This document shows, piece after piece, positions 8,046 to 16,791 of a DNA stretch of 64,000 bases; positions within the stretch are counted from its first letter, which is position 1; each line of letters begins with the position of its first letter. The position numbers and the translations under genes were made by a program. Under the pieces are notes generated by a model that did not search any database, was not told where the DNA came from, and saw only the letters and a program-made list of their open reading frames with translations. This stretch comes from Chloroflexota bacterium (lineage in GTDB: Bacteria > Chloroflexota > Anaerolineae > Anaerolineales > Villigracilaceae), in assembly GCA_021824575.1 (NCBI GenBank), contig JAKAKJ010000016.1, positions 1 through 64,000 of the forward strand, read 5' to 3'.

Positions 8046-9137
8046 TCAAAGATATTTCTCCTGTCTGTGCTTCTGTAAATGCTCGACCACTTCGCGCACT
8101 TTCTGCGCCTGGTCGGCTTTGCAGACAAGCAGCGCGTCGTCCGTATCAACGATGACGGTGTCATCCAGTCCAATCGTGACGATCAGCCGCTCGTGATTAT
8201 TTCCATATACCAGTGTATTGTGAGTCTCCATTGCCAGATGCTGCAGAGTCGTCGAAACATTGCCGTTGATATCCGGGAACAGCACATCGAAGAGCGTGTC
8301 CCACGAGCCGACATCGTTCCAACCCAGTCCGCTGGCCGGAAGGATTGCCACATTTTCGGCCTTTTCCATCACGGCGTAATCAACCGTCTCACTCTTCAAA
8401 TCCATCCAATTGGATTTCAAAGTTTCATCACGATTGGACGTATTCCATGCCGCCATGATTCTTTCCAGCGCCGCGAACAGCGCGGGCATTTGTTTTCCGA
8501 TCTCGGCCAGGATCATGTCTGCGCGCCAGATGAACATGCCGCTGTTCCATGAATGATCGCCGGAGCGCAGGAAACCTTGCGCCGTCTCCTCATCCGGCTT
8601 TTCCTTGAAACGTTTGACTTTGTAAACCGGATATTTAAATTCGGTACTCAACAACTCGCCTTGTTGAATGTATCCGTATGCCGATGATGGATGCAACGGA
8701 GTAATTCCAAGGGTTACCAGATAATTATGTTCGGCAACCTTAAATGCAGCGCGCAAAAGATAATGGAACAAATCGCGGTTGCGGATGAAATGATCCGACG
8801 GCAGAATCGCCATCACCGCTTCCGGGTCGCGCTGCTTCAGGACCGCCGCGGCCAGTCCAACAACAGAGGCGGTTCCGCGCGGCGCAGGCTCGATCAAATA
8901 GTTTTCTTCCGGTATCGAAGCGACCTGCGCGCGCATCTCGCTCGCTTGCTCTTTAACCGTGACAACGAGAATTCGTTCCGGCGGAAACAAATCAATCAGC
9001 CGCGCCACGGTGCTCTGGAATAACGTTTCCTGTCCGAGCAAAGGCAAAAGCTGTTTTGGACGATTCTTTCTGGAGACCGGCCACAGGCGGGTTCCGCCGC
9101 CGCCCGCCATAATGACCGCGTAGGTATGTTCATTCAT
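8046..9137 (-). CDS. manC: Mannose-1-phosphate guanylyltransferase
   Basis: It makes GDP-mannose from mannose-1-phosphate and GTP, a precursor for surface polysaccharides such as those encoded at 36-56 kb. The nucleotidyltransferase signature MAGGGGTRLWPVSRKNRPKQ is at residues 10-29, and the family motifs FKEKPD (sugar binding) and WNSGMFIWRAD are near residues 176 and 196. At 363 residues it is the single-domain form without the C-terminal isomerase domain. It sits between dprA (9 bases upstream) and topA, apparently in one transcription unit. Confidence 0.92.
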   Translation of the reverse strand: MNEHTYAVIMAGGGGTRLWPVSRKNRPKQLLPLLGQETLFQSTVARLIDLFPPERILVVTVKEQASEMRAQVASIPEENYLIEPAPRGTASVVGLAAAVLKQRDPEAVMAILPSDHFIRNRDLFHYLLRAAFKVAEHNYLVTLGITPLHPSSAYGYIQQGELLSTEFKYPVYKVKRFKEKPDEETAQGFLRSGDHSWNSGMFIWRADMILAEIGKQMPALFAALERIMAAWNTSNRDETLKSNWMDLKSETVDYAVMEKAENVAILPASGLGWNDVGSWDTLFDVLFPDINGNVSTTLQHLAMETHNTLVYGNNHERLIVTIGLDDTVIVDTDDALLVCKADQAQKVREVVEHLQKHRQEKYL

Positions 9138-9146
9138 AACAATTCC

Positions 9147-10253
9147 CTAAACAGAGTAGCCCGATTGTACCTCACGAACCGCAACGTAATTCATCCCGCC
9201 CACCTGTCTCACCATTCCTTTGAGTTCCATCATCACCAAAGCCGCGGAGACTTTTTCAACGGGCAAGCCGGTTTGATTTCGGATTTCATCCACGTGCAGC
9301 GGTTCATCACCGAGCGCATTCAACAACTGAGCTTCGACTTCATCAGCAGGCAAAATCTTTCGAGCGGCTTTTTGTGCGCCAACACGCGTCAGGTTCAAGG
9401 CTTGCAGCAAGTCCTGCGGTGACAACAACGGCAGCGCGCCGTTCTGTATTAACTTGTTCGTGCCTTTCGACTGCGGCGCAAGTATACTACCCGGCACAGC
9501 AAATACTTCACGACCTTGCTCGGCCGCAAACTCAGCGGTGATCAACGCTCCGCTCGTTTCGCCTGCTTCGATGACAACGACCGCCAATGATAGCCCGGAA
9601 ATGATGCGATTGCGCGGCGGAAAATTTGTGCTCTCCGGCGCAGTCCCAACCGGATAATCACTGACCAGCGCGCCGCGTGACATCATCTGTTCTGCGATGG
9701 CGCGATTCTCCGGCGGATAAATTCGATCCACGCCGGACCCCAAAACGGCGACCGTCCGCCCGCCAGCTTTGATCGCGGCTGAATGCGCCACCGCGTCCAC
9801 GCCGCGCGCCAAACCGCTGACAACGGTCACGCCATTTGCCGCGAGAAACGCAGACAACTCCTCCGTGACCTGGCGGCCATACGATGTGATTTTACGCGTG
9901 CCGACAATTGCAACTGCAAAATGATCTTCAGGAAGGATTTCTCCGCGCACATACAAAACGGGCGGCGGCTGTTCGATCTCCTTTAGCCGCGGCGGATAAA
10001 GTTCATCATCCCACGTCAGGATTTGGATTCCCTGTGCGGTGATCTTATCCCATAATTTTTCAAGGTCAACACTTTTGCGGACTTCAAGCAATCGCTCAAT
10101 GACTTTCGTGCCCAATCCCGCCGCGCGTAATTCATCCGGCGCGCCCTGCCAAGCAGACTTTGCATCGCCGAAATGATCAATCAGCGACTGCAAGCGCACT
10201 GCGCCGATACCGCGCACAAGCGTGAGTCCAATCCAGAATTGTTTTTCATCCAT
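9147..10253 (-). CDS. dprA: DNA-processing protein A
   Basis: 368 residues. DprA binds single-stranded DNA during transformation and loads RecA. The N-terminal SAM-like helices (residues 1-60) are followed by the Rossmann-like Smf domain with VAIVGTRKITSYGR near 113 and GSGVDRIYPPENRAIAE near 170, plus the SGALITAEFAAEQGREVFAVPG stretch near 228. A C-terminal winged-helix domain (about 300-360) is present. Finding dprA does not prove natural competence, since it is widespread. The gene follows rimM after 69 bases of AT-rich repeat sequence. Confidence 0.95.
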   Translation of the reverse strand: MDEKQFWIGLTLVRGIGAVRLQSLIDHFGDAKSAWQGAPDELRAAGLGTKVIERLLEVRKSVDLEKLWDKITAQGIQILTWDDELYPPRLKEIEQPPPVLYVRGEILPEDHFAVAIVGTRKITSYGRQVTEELSAFLAANGVTVVSGLARGVDAVAHSAAIKAGGRTVAVLGSGVDRIYPPENRAIAEQMMSRGALVSDYPVGTAPESTNFPPRNRIISGLSLAVVVIEAGETSGALITAEFAAEQGREVFAVPGSILAPQSKGTNKLIQNGALPLLSPQDLLQALNLTRVGAQKAARKILPADEVEAQLLNALGDEPLHVDEIRNQTGLPVEKVSAALVMMELKGMVRQVGGMNYVAVREVQSGYSV

Positions 10254-10258
10254 AGCGA

Positions 10259-10325
10259 TATTTGATGTTCGATATTGGATATTCGAGATTCGATTTTCGA
10301 ATAACGAATATCGAAGTTCGTTTTA
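10259..10325. repeat. AT-rich TTCGA/ATATTCGA simple repeat
   Basis: The 69-base spacer between rimM and dprA is made of repeated GATATT, TTCGA and TTCGAATAA units that can fold on themselves. It may be a dispersed repeat or a weak transcriptional pause site. Confidence 0.45.
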
Positions 10326-10886
10326 CGATTCCTCGATCAAACCGTCCAGCAGGTGAACGCGAATTAAACGGCGATCCGCCTCAATATCCAGAACGACCGA
10401 CGGAATAACCGGCAGGAGAATTTCGCTTCCATCAGGACGAGTCACAATATAAACATCATTTGCGCCCGTCTGCATGATCTCAGTCAATTTGCCGACGGGA
10501 CCTTTTTCTTCGTCCACCACGTCGAAACCAATCAACTCATGATGATAAAACTGACCTTCCGGCAATTGCGGACGATCCGCTGCCGTGACATATACCAGTT
10601 GATTGCGATAACGCACCGTGTCTTCAGGCGAATCGATGTCTTTGAATTTTACCAACAAGCCTTCCTGGTGAACTCGCGTTCCAGAAATTGTCATCGGTTG
10701 GCGTTTATCGCCCACAAAAACTTTTGTCTTTGCTTTGAGTCGTTCGGGAAAATCAGTGTGAATCTCCATCACCATTTCACCCCGCACGCCATGCGCCCGC
10801 CGCAAAAAACCGACTACTAAATATTCAGGCTCACCGGCGGACGGCGAGCCTGAACCAGCGCTGCTTGAAGTTTTTCGTGGGGCCAT
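10323..10886 (-). CDS. rimM: Ribosome maturation factor RimM
   Basis: 187 residues. RimM binds ribosomal protein S19 and helps mature the 30S head. The N-terminal RimM beta-barrel (YLVVGFLRRAHGVRGEMVMEI, residues 23-43) and C-terminal PRC-barrel (FYHHELIGFDVVDEE near 113 and ILLPVIPSVVLDIE near 155) are both present. A Ser/Gly-rich extension of about 20 residues precedes the first domain. Its start overlaps the last base of khpA, so the two are translationally coupled. Confidence 0.94.
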   Translation of the reverse strand: MAPRKTSSSAGSGSPSAGEPEYLVVGFLRRAHGVRGEMVMEIHTDFPERLKAKTKVFVGDKRQPMTISGTRVHQEGLLVKFKDIDSPEDTVRYRNQLVYVTAADRPQLPEGQFYHHELIGFDVVDEEKGPVGKLTEIMQTGANDVYIVTRPDGSEILLPVIPSVVLDIEADRRLIRVHLLDGLIEES

Positions 10887-11122
10887 TATTCCGGCTCGAT
10901 CACGTCGAGTGTGGCCTGTTTGCCCTCGCGTTCAGCAGCCACCCGCAGAAGTGTACGGATCGAATTGGCGACTTTTCCGCTCTTGCCGATCACGCGGCCC
11001 ATATCTTCTTTAGCCACGCTCAACTCCAGACGGATGTGATCACCATTCCCGTACTCGCGCACTTCGACTTGATCAGGATGGTCAACCAGCGATTTGGCAA
11101 TGAATTCGATGAGTTCTTTCAT
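10886..11122 (-). CDS. khpA: KH-domain RNA-binding protein KhpA (YlqC family)
   Basis: 78 residues, the usual size. A single KH domain with the GxxG loop in DMGRVIGKSGKVANSIRTLL near residues 41-60. In Gram-positive bacteria KhpA works with KhpB in RNA binding and cell-shape control. The rpsP-khpA-rimM order is common in bacteria and supports the call. Confidence 0.92.
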   Translation of the reverse strand: MKELIEFIAKSLVDHPDQVEVREYGNGDHIRLELSVAKEDMGRVIGKSGKVANSIRTLLRVAAEREGKQATLDVIEPE

Positions 11123-11165
11123 GATTCATCACTCCCCTCTCCCTTTTTGGGAGAGGGTCAGGGCA

Positions 11166-11510
11166 TTAATCCTTGCGCGTCTTGGCTGGCGCGGCGCGTT
11201 TGGCAGTTGCTTCAGCTGCTTCTTTCAGAAGAGTCTCGACCGACTCACCTTTCTTGAAACGCTCGAAGCGATCCAGCACGCCCGCGCTCTTGAAAACCTG
11301 ACCAACTGATTCAGTCGGCAGAGCACCGTTCTTCATCCAGTGGTAGACGCGGTCTTCCTTGACGTTCAACGTGGAAGGCTCTGTGCGCGGATTATAAAAG
11401 CCAAGAATTTCCAAAAAGCGGCCATCGCGCGGGGCTTCCTTGTCAGCGGCCACGATGCGATACGAGGGCTGTCCTTTTAAACCGATGCGGCGAAAACGAA
11501 TGCGAACCAT
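11166..11510 (-). CDS. rpsP: 30S ribosomal protein S16
   Basis: 114 residues with the S16 signature VRIRFRRIGLKGQPSYRIVAADKE (first 24 residues), GRFLEILGFYNPRTEP near 30-45 and a basic, Ala/Lys-rich tail. ATG is preceded by AAGGAG. It is the first gene of the minus-strand run that continues through khpA, rimM, dprA, manC, topA and an unknown membrane protein. Confidence 0.97.
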   Translation of the reverse strand: MVRIRFRRIGLKGQPSYRIVAADKEAPRDGRFLEILGFYNPRTEPSTLNVKEDRVYHWMKNGALPTESVGQVFKSAGVLDRFERFKKGESVETLLKEAAEATAKRAAPAKTRKD

Positions 11511-11635
11511 TGAAAACGTACTCCTTCAATTGATTATCTTTTTACTTTTTATTTGGTTCAGTCAAGCGAGAGAGGGGTGCGTGAAAGGACGCGCTCGCAA
11601 GCCCAAAACCCACAGGCGCTTATTTTACCAGAGAT

Positions 11636-12823
11636 TTAACGGGGAAGTGAAAACGAAATTTTCGTTCCCCTGCCCGCTTCGCTTTCGGCTTTGATATCGC
11701 CGCCGTGCGCTTCGACGATATATTTTGCGATGGACAATCCCAATCCCATGCCGCGCGAATCGGCGGATTTATAGAATCGGTCGAAGACATGCGGCAAATC
11801 GGCAGAGGCAATGCCCGGACCACTATCTTCGACGGAAACCACAACGTGTCCCTCTGGACTCAAATCGGATTCCGTTAAACGAATTTTGACCACCCCCCCG
11901 CCCGGCGAATAGCGCAGCGCGTTCGACAGTAAATTTGTCAACACCTGACGAATGCGTTCGGGGTCAATCTCAAGCGACAATTCATTTTTACTGAACGATG
12001 TTTCGATCTTCAAACCAGTTGCATCTGCTTGCGATTGAAACGCGGCGACCGTTTCCCGAATCAAAGAAACCAAATCCGTTGGTTCGCGTTTCAGTTGGAG
12101 CGCTCCGCTTTCTGCCAGACTCAAAGTCCGCAAATCTTCGACCAACTTCGAAAGAACCTGAGTTTCTTCAAGAATGGACTTCAGCCGCGTTTCGTCGGCA
12201 GGATACACGCCGTCCAGAATCCCTTCGACGTTGCCGCGAATGATCGTCAACGGCGTGCGAAGTTCATGCGACACATCCGCCAGCATGGCACGGCGTTGTT
12301 GATCGTTTATTTGTAATCGTTCCGCCATCGAGTTGAACGCGCGCACCAGCGAACGAACTTCGCGCGGGCCGCGTTCATCCACGCGCGTGGAGTAATCGCC
12401 TTCTGCAATTTTATTGGACGCATCCAGCAAATCATCCAGCGGCATGGACATTCGGCGCAGGTTTAATCCAGCCAGCACCACCATCGAAATAACAAAAGCA
12501 AAGAAAATGCCGCCCAGCGGCGCGAGCCATTGGAACTGGGGAAGGGAAACATGAATAATACCAAGCGCATTAAGAACGAGCGCGACCAAAGCCGCCAGAA
12601 AAACAATGCTGAACAAATTAAATGCAGCAAAGGCACAACCCAATCGTTGCAGGAACGGATTCCGTCCGCGTAAGTTGCGCCAGTGGCGGCGCTTTGGCGG
12701 CCACTCTTCGTTCTCAGGCCACCACGGCGGACGATGTTCGCTCAAATATTGTTCACGCCACTGACGGCGCGATACGCGCCAGGGAGGCGGATTAGATTGG
12801 GGCGAATCAGGTTGATGATCCAT
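11636..12823 (-). CDS. Membrane sensor histidine kinase (OmpR-partner type)
   Basis: 395 residues. Two hydrophobic segments at about 65-90 and 100-125 lie close together, so the extracytoplasmic sensor loop is very short. A HAMP domain follows (NLRRMSMPLDDLLDASNKIAEGDY, about 124-147), then the H box SHELRTPLTIIRGNVEG near 190, and the ATPase domain with LLSNALRYSPGGG (N box), DSGPGIASADLPHVFDRFY (G1/F) and GMGLGLSIAKYIVEAHGG (G2). It should phosphorylate the regulator encoded at 13514-14200. A methyltransferase gene lies between the two, with only 5 bases before this ATG. Confidence 0.93.
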   Translation of the reverse strand: MDHQPDSPQSNPPPWRVSRRQWREQYLSEHRPPWWPENEEWPPKRRHWRNLRGRNPFLQRLGCAFAAFNLFSIVFLAALVALVLNALGIIHVSLPQFQWLAPLGGIFFAFVISMVVLAGLNLRRMSMPLDDLLDASNKIAEGDYSTRVDERGPREVRSLVRAFNSMAERLQINDQQRRAMLADVSHELRTPLTIIRGNVEGILDGVYPADETRLKSILEETQVLSKLVEDLRTLSLAESGALQLKREPTDLVSLIRETVAAFQSQADATGLKIETSFSKNELSLEIDPERIRQVLTNLLSNALRYSPGGGVVKIRLTESDLSPEGHVVVSVEDSGPGIASADLPHVFDRFYKSADSRGMGLGLSIAKYIVEAHGGDIKAESEAGRGTKISFSLPR

Positions 12824-12828
12824 ATTTA

Positions 12829-13488
12829 TCAGCGTTCATGCCGCGAGATTCTATTTTTTTCGCCGATATGAATGCCTTGATGCCAATCCGTGCTAACCGA
12901 AGAATACTTCAATCCCGCCTGCTCAAATAGCTGTTGAAATTCTTTTGTGCTGTAAATCTTTACATGTTCAGGCTCAATCCATTTAGCTATTACATCCCAA
13001 AATTTTATGATCCATGAGTCGGCAAGCGGATCAAGGATGTAAAGCTTTCCGCCGGTTTTCAACAGACGACGCATTTCCTTCAAGGCTTTATCGGGATGGA
13101 GGTAGTGATGAAAGGAATTGGTACAAATGATGATATCGAAGAAATTATCATCGAGCGGAATCGATTGGGAATTGGCCTGCAGAAAATGGAAATTATCCTT
13201 TCCGCTAAAGTTGCTTTTTGCTTTCTCGATCATTTTGGAAGATAGATCTACGCCGTAAAACAAACCTTTGCCATTCACCAACTTGGCAACTTGACCAACC
13301 GCCCAGCCGGTTCCGCAGCCGACGTCCAAAAAATGAACGTTCGATTGGACATTCAAAAGAGCAATGACTTTACCCTGGGCGGCTCTTAGAAATCTGGAGC
13401 GACGGCTGTTGTTATCGAGTGTGCCTGCCTCCGCCCATTGATCCCACATGGCTTCGTTCATTCGAGTGTGTTTGGTCTCGTCTTTCAT
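12829..13488 (-). CDS. Class I SAM-dependent methyltransferase
   Basis: 219 residues from ATG 13488, which has AGAAGG nine bases upstream; longer frames would run into the response regulator gene. It has the SAM-binding motif VHFLDVGCGTGWAVGQVA near residues 50-67, YGVDLSSKMIEKAK near 76, and the FDIIICTNSFHHYLHPDKALKEMRRLLKTGG block near 118-148, typical of the Methyltransf_11/UbiE group. The substrate cannot be named. It is somewhat richer in A+T than the flanking regulator and kinase genes and sits between them, so it is probably a later insertion in the operon. Confidence 0.88.
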   Translation of the reverse strand: MKDETKHTRMNEAMWDQWAEAGTLDNNSRRSRFLRAAQGKVIALLNVQSNVHFLDVGCGTGWAVGQVAKLVNGKGLFYGVDLSSKMIEKAKSNFSGKDNFHFLQANSQSIPLDDNFFDIIICTNSFHHYLHPDKALKEMRRLLKTGGKLYILDPLADSWIIKFWDVIAKWIEPEHVKIYSTKEFQQLFEQAGLKYSSVSTDWHQGIHIGEKNRISRHER

Positions 13489-13513
13489 TTTTATCATCCT
13501 TCTAAAATAAACT

Positions 13514-14200
13514 TCACTTATCCGCAAATTTATAACCAACGCCATAGACGGTGATGATATATTTCGGCTCGCTCGGCTTGACTTCGATCTTACGGCGGAT
13601 GTTCTTGATATGAGCATCAATGGCGCGTTCATACGATTCAAATGCCACGCCGTGAATTGCGTCAAGCAACTGTGCGCGGGTGAAGACGCGTCCGGGTTGG
13701 CGCGCCAGCGTGGCGAGCAATTCAAATTCGGTGGGAGTCAGCTCTTCGAGGTCGCGTCCGCTGACAGTCACGCGCAGACGCGGCACATCGAGGGTCAGAT
13801 CAGCAACGCGGATCACATCCGTCGCGGCAGTCGTCGCGTTCTCGATCCGACGAAAAACCACACGCACGCGTGCAACTAATTCCTTCGGACTGAACGGCTT
13901 CGTGATGTAATCGTCCGCACCGAGTTCGAGACCGACGAGCTTATCCGATTCTTCCGAACGAGCCGTGAGCATGATGATCGGCGCATTGGAGGCTTTGCGA
14001 TATTCGCGGGTGAAATCAAGGCCGTCCATTTGCGGCAGGCCAAGATCGAGGACGATCAGATCGGGCTTCTCGGTTTTAGCAAGCGAAAGCGCGGACTTGC
14101 CATCATGCGCCACGCGGACGCCAAAGCCCGCACCTTCGAGATAATCGCGCACGAGTTGAGTGATCTTCGGTTCATCGTCAACAACGAGGATGGTTTTCAT
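13514..14200 (-). CDS. OmpR-family response regulator
   Basis: 228 residues. The receiver domain has the acidic pair VVDDEPK (residues 5-11), the phosphoacceptor Asp52 in LIVLDLGLPQMDG, Thr in MLTARS near 79 and Lys in YITKPFSPKEL near 101. The winged-helix DNA-binding domain follows (LTPTEFELLATLARQPGRVF near 155, and VYGVGYKF at the end). It should be phosphorylated by the kinase at 11636-12823. It lies downstream of a small membrane protein gene, with a 32-bp palindrome between them. Confidence 0.95.
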   Translation of the reverse strand: MKTILVVDDEPKITQLVRDYLEGAGFGVRVAHDGKSALSLAKTEKPDLIVLDLGLPQMDGLDFTREYRKASNAPIIMLTARSEESDKLVGLELGADDYITKPFSPKELVARVRVVFRRIENATTAATDVIRVADLTLDVPRLRVTVSGRDLEELTPTEFELLATLARQPGRVFTRAQLLDAIHGVAFESYERAIDAHIKNIRRKIEVKPSEPKYIITVYGVGYKFADK

Positions 14201-14205
14201 AATTT

Positions 14206-14237
14206 TTGTTGGGACACGATATATCGTGTCCCAACAA
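14206..14237. repeat. Perfect 32-bp palindrome
   Basis: The arm TTGTTGGGACACGATA is followed directly by its exact inverse complement. It lies just upstream of the response regulator ATG. It has no T tract on the minus side, so it is not a standard terminator for these genes; it could be an operator or a dispersed palindromic repeat of the GGGACACGAT type. Confidence 0.7.
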
Positions 14238-14248
14238 TTATACGTTCG

Positions 14249-14665
14249 TTATTCTTTGTTTTCTTCAGGCTGTTTGGCATGCAATCGATCATGCATTTCC
14301 TTGACCATCGGCGGAACATCACCCTCGTACCATCCGTGACGCCAGGCACGACGTCCCATCATATGTCCGCCCCAGCCCCAACGCGGACCAAAGACGACGA
14401 AGCTGATCAGGCGGAAAACGAAGAACAGCAAGAACAATCCGATCAGGAAGCCGAAGATGCCGCCAAAGATTCCAAATGGATGCCAAAAGAATGGCGCACC
14501 ATAATATGGATACGGCATGTTCCCGGGTTGAGTTGCGGACTGTGGCAATTTCGTCGCGACGCCTTGGGCGATCCCAGCGTTGAAGGCAAAGAAGGCGATT
14601 CCCGCAACGACAGCAATCAGCACCAGTCCCGCCACGACACGACCAAAAATATTATTTTCGTTCAT
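14249..14665 (-). CDS. Small membrane protein with His/Met-rich tail, near two-component system
   Basis: 138 residues from ATG 14665, with AAAGGAG five bases upstream. It has an N-terminal membrane segment (about 8-30), a Pro/Tyr/His-rich loop (MPYPYYGAPFFWHPFGIF), a second hydrophobic segment (about 66-88) and a soluble tail with GWGGHMMGRRAWRHGW and PPMVKEMHDRLH. It is the first gene before the response regulator. The His and Met residues could bind a metal, which would make it an accessory sensor or target, but that is inference. I cannot assign a family. Confidence 0.75.
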   Translation of the reverse strand: MNENNIFGRVVAGLVLIAVVAGIAFFAFNAGIAQGVATKLPQSATQPGNMPYPYYGAPFFWHPFGIFGGIFGFLIGLFLLFFVFRLISFVVFGPRWGWGGHMMGRRAWRHGWYEGDVPPMVKEMHDRLHAKQPEENKE

Positions 14666-14776
14666 TTTCACTCCTTTGTATGAACTTATGAATGGCAGTA
14701 TAGGATTCAGTTGTGAATTGAGTGTGAAGAGAGGAGGGAGATTATATGGTTGATTCAGCAGCAGAAAAGCCGATGT

Positions 14777-14782
14777 TATAAT
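14777..14782 (+). promoter_or_regulatory. Probable -10 box of the PrsW-like gene
   Basis: TATAAT lies 30 bases before the ATG at 14812. A weak -35 (TTCAGC) sits 17 bases upstream. Confidence 0.5.
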
Positions 14783-14811
14783 CGCGCCATTCCAATCACA
14801 GGGACAAAGTA

Positions 14812-16194
14812 ATGGCGCTGATCAGCCTGGCATTTCCCATTCTCGTATTAGTTGTGATGTACATTTTTGGCATATACACCTTCCGAAATATCGGATGGGT
14901 ATTGCTCTGTTTGGTTTGGGGTGTCATCGGATTTTGGGCCGCCTTTCTTGCAAGCCCCGAGCTTGCGAAGCTGGGCCTCTCCAATCTGGTGATTGCCATC
15001 GTCATTGTGCCAGTCATTCAACAAATCTTCGCAATGCTGGGAGTATTTTTTGTTGACCACCGTCGAAAATTCGACAACCTGATAGACGGCGCCATGTACG
15101 GGTTCGCAATTGGCCTTGGTTATGCCATCACCGAAAATGTAAAGGTTGCCCTCGCGCTTCCCGCAGGCAGTGTTGAAACTGTCTTGTTGAGATCGTTTTC
15201 TTCGACTCTCGTTTACACCACCGCGTCGGGTATTGTCGGTGTGGTCGTGACACAATTCTATTTTCGTCATCGCGGCAGCCGCGCCGCGATCCTGTTCGGC
15301 GGGTTCATTGCCGCCGTTGCGTATACGGCACTTTTCAGTCTGCTCGTCACGGGCAAAATCGGCGGCGATTATGCGCCAGCAATTTATGGAATCGGCGGCC
15401 TCACGCTTGTGGGACTCTACCTCACGGGGCAATTACGCAGGATCCTGATCCAGGTGGGGATCGAGAAACAACGCGCAAACAACTTATTGGACATCGTCAT
15501 TCCTATCGGCGTGCGGTTGAGCACGGAGAAAAATTTTGGCCGCCTGCTGGAAAATATGCTGGCAGAGGCGCGGAAGTTTTGCAAAGCCGATGCAGGAATG
15601 TTGTATCTGGTGCGGGAAAAACAGCTTGAACTCGCGGTCATGCACAACGACACGCTGCGTCTCAGCATGGGGGGCACTTCGCCCGTGGAAATCACTTTGC
15701 CGGGCCTGTTTTTGTATGACGATCAGGGAAATCCGAATGAGCGCAATGCGGCAGCGTATGCGGCTCTCCATGGCAAGACAGTGAACATCGAAGACGCCTA
15801 CGAAACGAAGGACTATGATTTTTCGAGCATCCGCGCCTTTGACCGGACGCACAGCTATCAGTCCATTTCGTTCCTGACGATTCCACTGAAAGGTGGCGAA
15901 GGAAAAATATTAGGCGCATTCCAGTTGATCAATGCCCTGAACTCAAAGCGGGAGATCATTCCCTTCGACAAAGACCTCGAACGACTGATGGAATCTTTCT
16001 CATCCCTGGCGGCCGCGGCGCTGGAAGGATACATTCAAGAGCAAAGTTTACGAAACGAAATTCAACAATTGCGTATTCAAATTGATGAGGTGAAGCGCGG
16101 CAAGCAAGTGGACGAAATCACCAACACAGATTACTTCAAAAATTTACAGGAAAAAGCAAAGAATCTTCGAAACACTGCCCCGAGGCAGGAATAA
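14812..16194 (+). CDS. PrsW-like membrane domain (catalytic motif altered) fused to GAF domain
   Basis: 460 residues. The N-terminal half has about seven membrane segments and the PrsW-protease pattern IDGAMYGFAIGLGYAITEN (residues 91-109). In PrsW proteases a preceding helix carries EExxK; here the matching helix reads VPVIQQIFAMLG, with Gln70-Gln71 in place of the two glutamates and Ala74 in place of lysine. It is therefore unlikely to cleave peptides. A soluble GAF domain follows (about 230-405; RLLENMLAEARKFCKADAGM, SISFLTIPLKGGEGKILGAF), and then a coiled coil to the end. No output enzyme is attached. It may be a membrane-linked small-ligand sensor. The family link is mine from pattern only. 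Confidence 0.75.
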   Translation: MALISLAFPILVLVVMYIFGIYTFRNIGWVLLCLVWGVIGFWAAFLASPELAKLGLSNLVIAIVIVPVIQQIFAMLGVFFVDHRRKFDNLIDGAMYGFAIGLGYAITENVKVALALPAGSVETVLLRSFSSTLVYTTASGIVGVVVTQFYFRHRGSRAAILFGGFIAAVAYTALFSLLVTGKIGGDYAPAIYGIGGLTLVGLYLTGQLRRILIQVGIEKQRANNLLDIVIPIGVRLSTEKNFGRLLENMLAEARKFCKADAGMLYLVREKQLELAVMHNDTLRLSMGGTSPVEITLPGLFLYDDQGNPNERNAAAYAALHGKTVNIEDAYETKDYDFSSIRAFDRTHSYQSISFLTIPLKGGEGKILGAFQLINALNSKREIIPFDKDLERLMESFSSLAAAALEGYIQEQSLRNEIQQLRIQIDEVKRGKQVDEITNTDYFKNLQEKAKNLRNTAPRQE

Positions 16195-16791
16195 AAATCA
16201 GACGACGCTTTGCTGCGCCCCGTCTCGCAAACGGACTTTGCATCACGGGACCGGACGATAGATGTGCGGCGCGATCCAAACCGCGCTTGCCCCAGACGGA
16301 TTCCCATTAGCGCTTACCGATAATTCAAATTGGACGGTTTTGCCCGCGATGCCGCGCCAGATACGTGAGCAAGCGGAATTCGATGGGTGTCGGCGCGACG
16401 ATGTTCTCGCCGCGTCGGGCCTGACCTCTGGCCTGATCCAGGACCAGATCTGCCACCACCACGACGTTTGAATCTGCCAAAGCTCAATCTCCGTATGTGC
16501 GGCGCAGCTGCGCGCGTATAGGGGAGACAAGTTCACGCAATCCATCCGCCGCGTTGGATTTCAGGACCACGCCGAATCCCTCGCGGCGGAGACTACAGCA
16601 TTTTGATACAAAGTCAATGCGGCAATAACGCCTGTGCGCGGGCAGCGATACGTCAATTTCAAATTCATGCCAAACCGGGAAACTTGCTTGTATGATCAGT
16701 TCGTTCTCTTTAGAATTAGTTCGTTGGGAAGCAACCGTCAGACAAGCACAACATATTGACACGAGCTTCAAAATTGCGCCAAAGGACAATA
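16195..16791. other. Decayed intergenic region
   Basis: About 600 bases without an intact gene. It holds minus-strand pieces of a response regulator (16326-16615) and then the start region of a truncated glycosyltransferase. The rest shows nothing I can identify. Confidence 0.6.
16326..16615 (-). pseudogene. Remnant of an OmpR-type response regulator
   Basis: Two separate pieces read on the minus strand. Near 16500-16610 one frame gives SLRREGFGVVLKSNAADGLR, which resembles the first helix and strand of a receiver domain. Near 16326-16470 another frame gives VADLVLDQARG and PTPIEFRLLTYLARHRGQ, which matches the start of an OmpR winged helix, before a stop. The middle of the receiver, including the phosphoacceptor Asp, is missing, and the DNA-binding domain breaks off. 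A large deletion plus frameshifts is the simplest reading. Confidence 0.45.

Noticed and set aside
12829-13725. Longer start for the methyltransferase (298 codons)
   Set aside because: The extra 79 residues overlap the DNA-binding domain of the response regulator in another frame and have no similarity to anything; ATG 13488 has a good ribosome site.
14206-14237. Terminator for the small membrane protein gene
   Set aside because: The palindrome has a T run only on the plus-strand upstream side, not after it on the minus strand.
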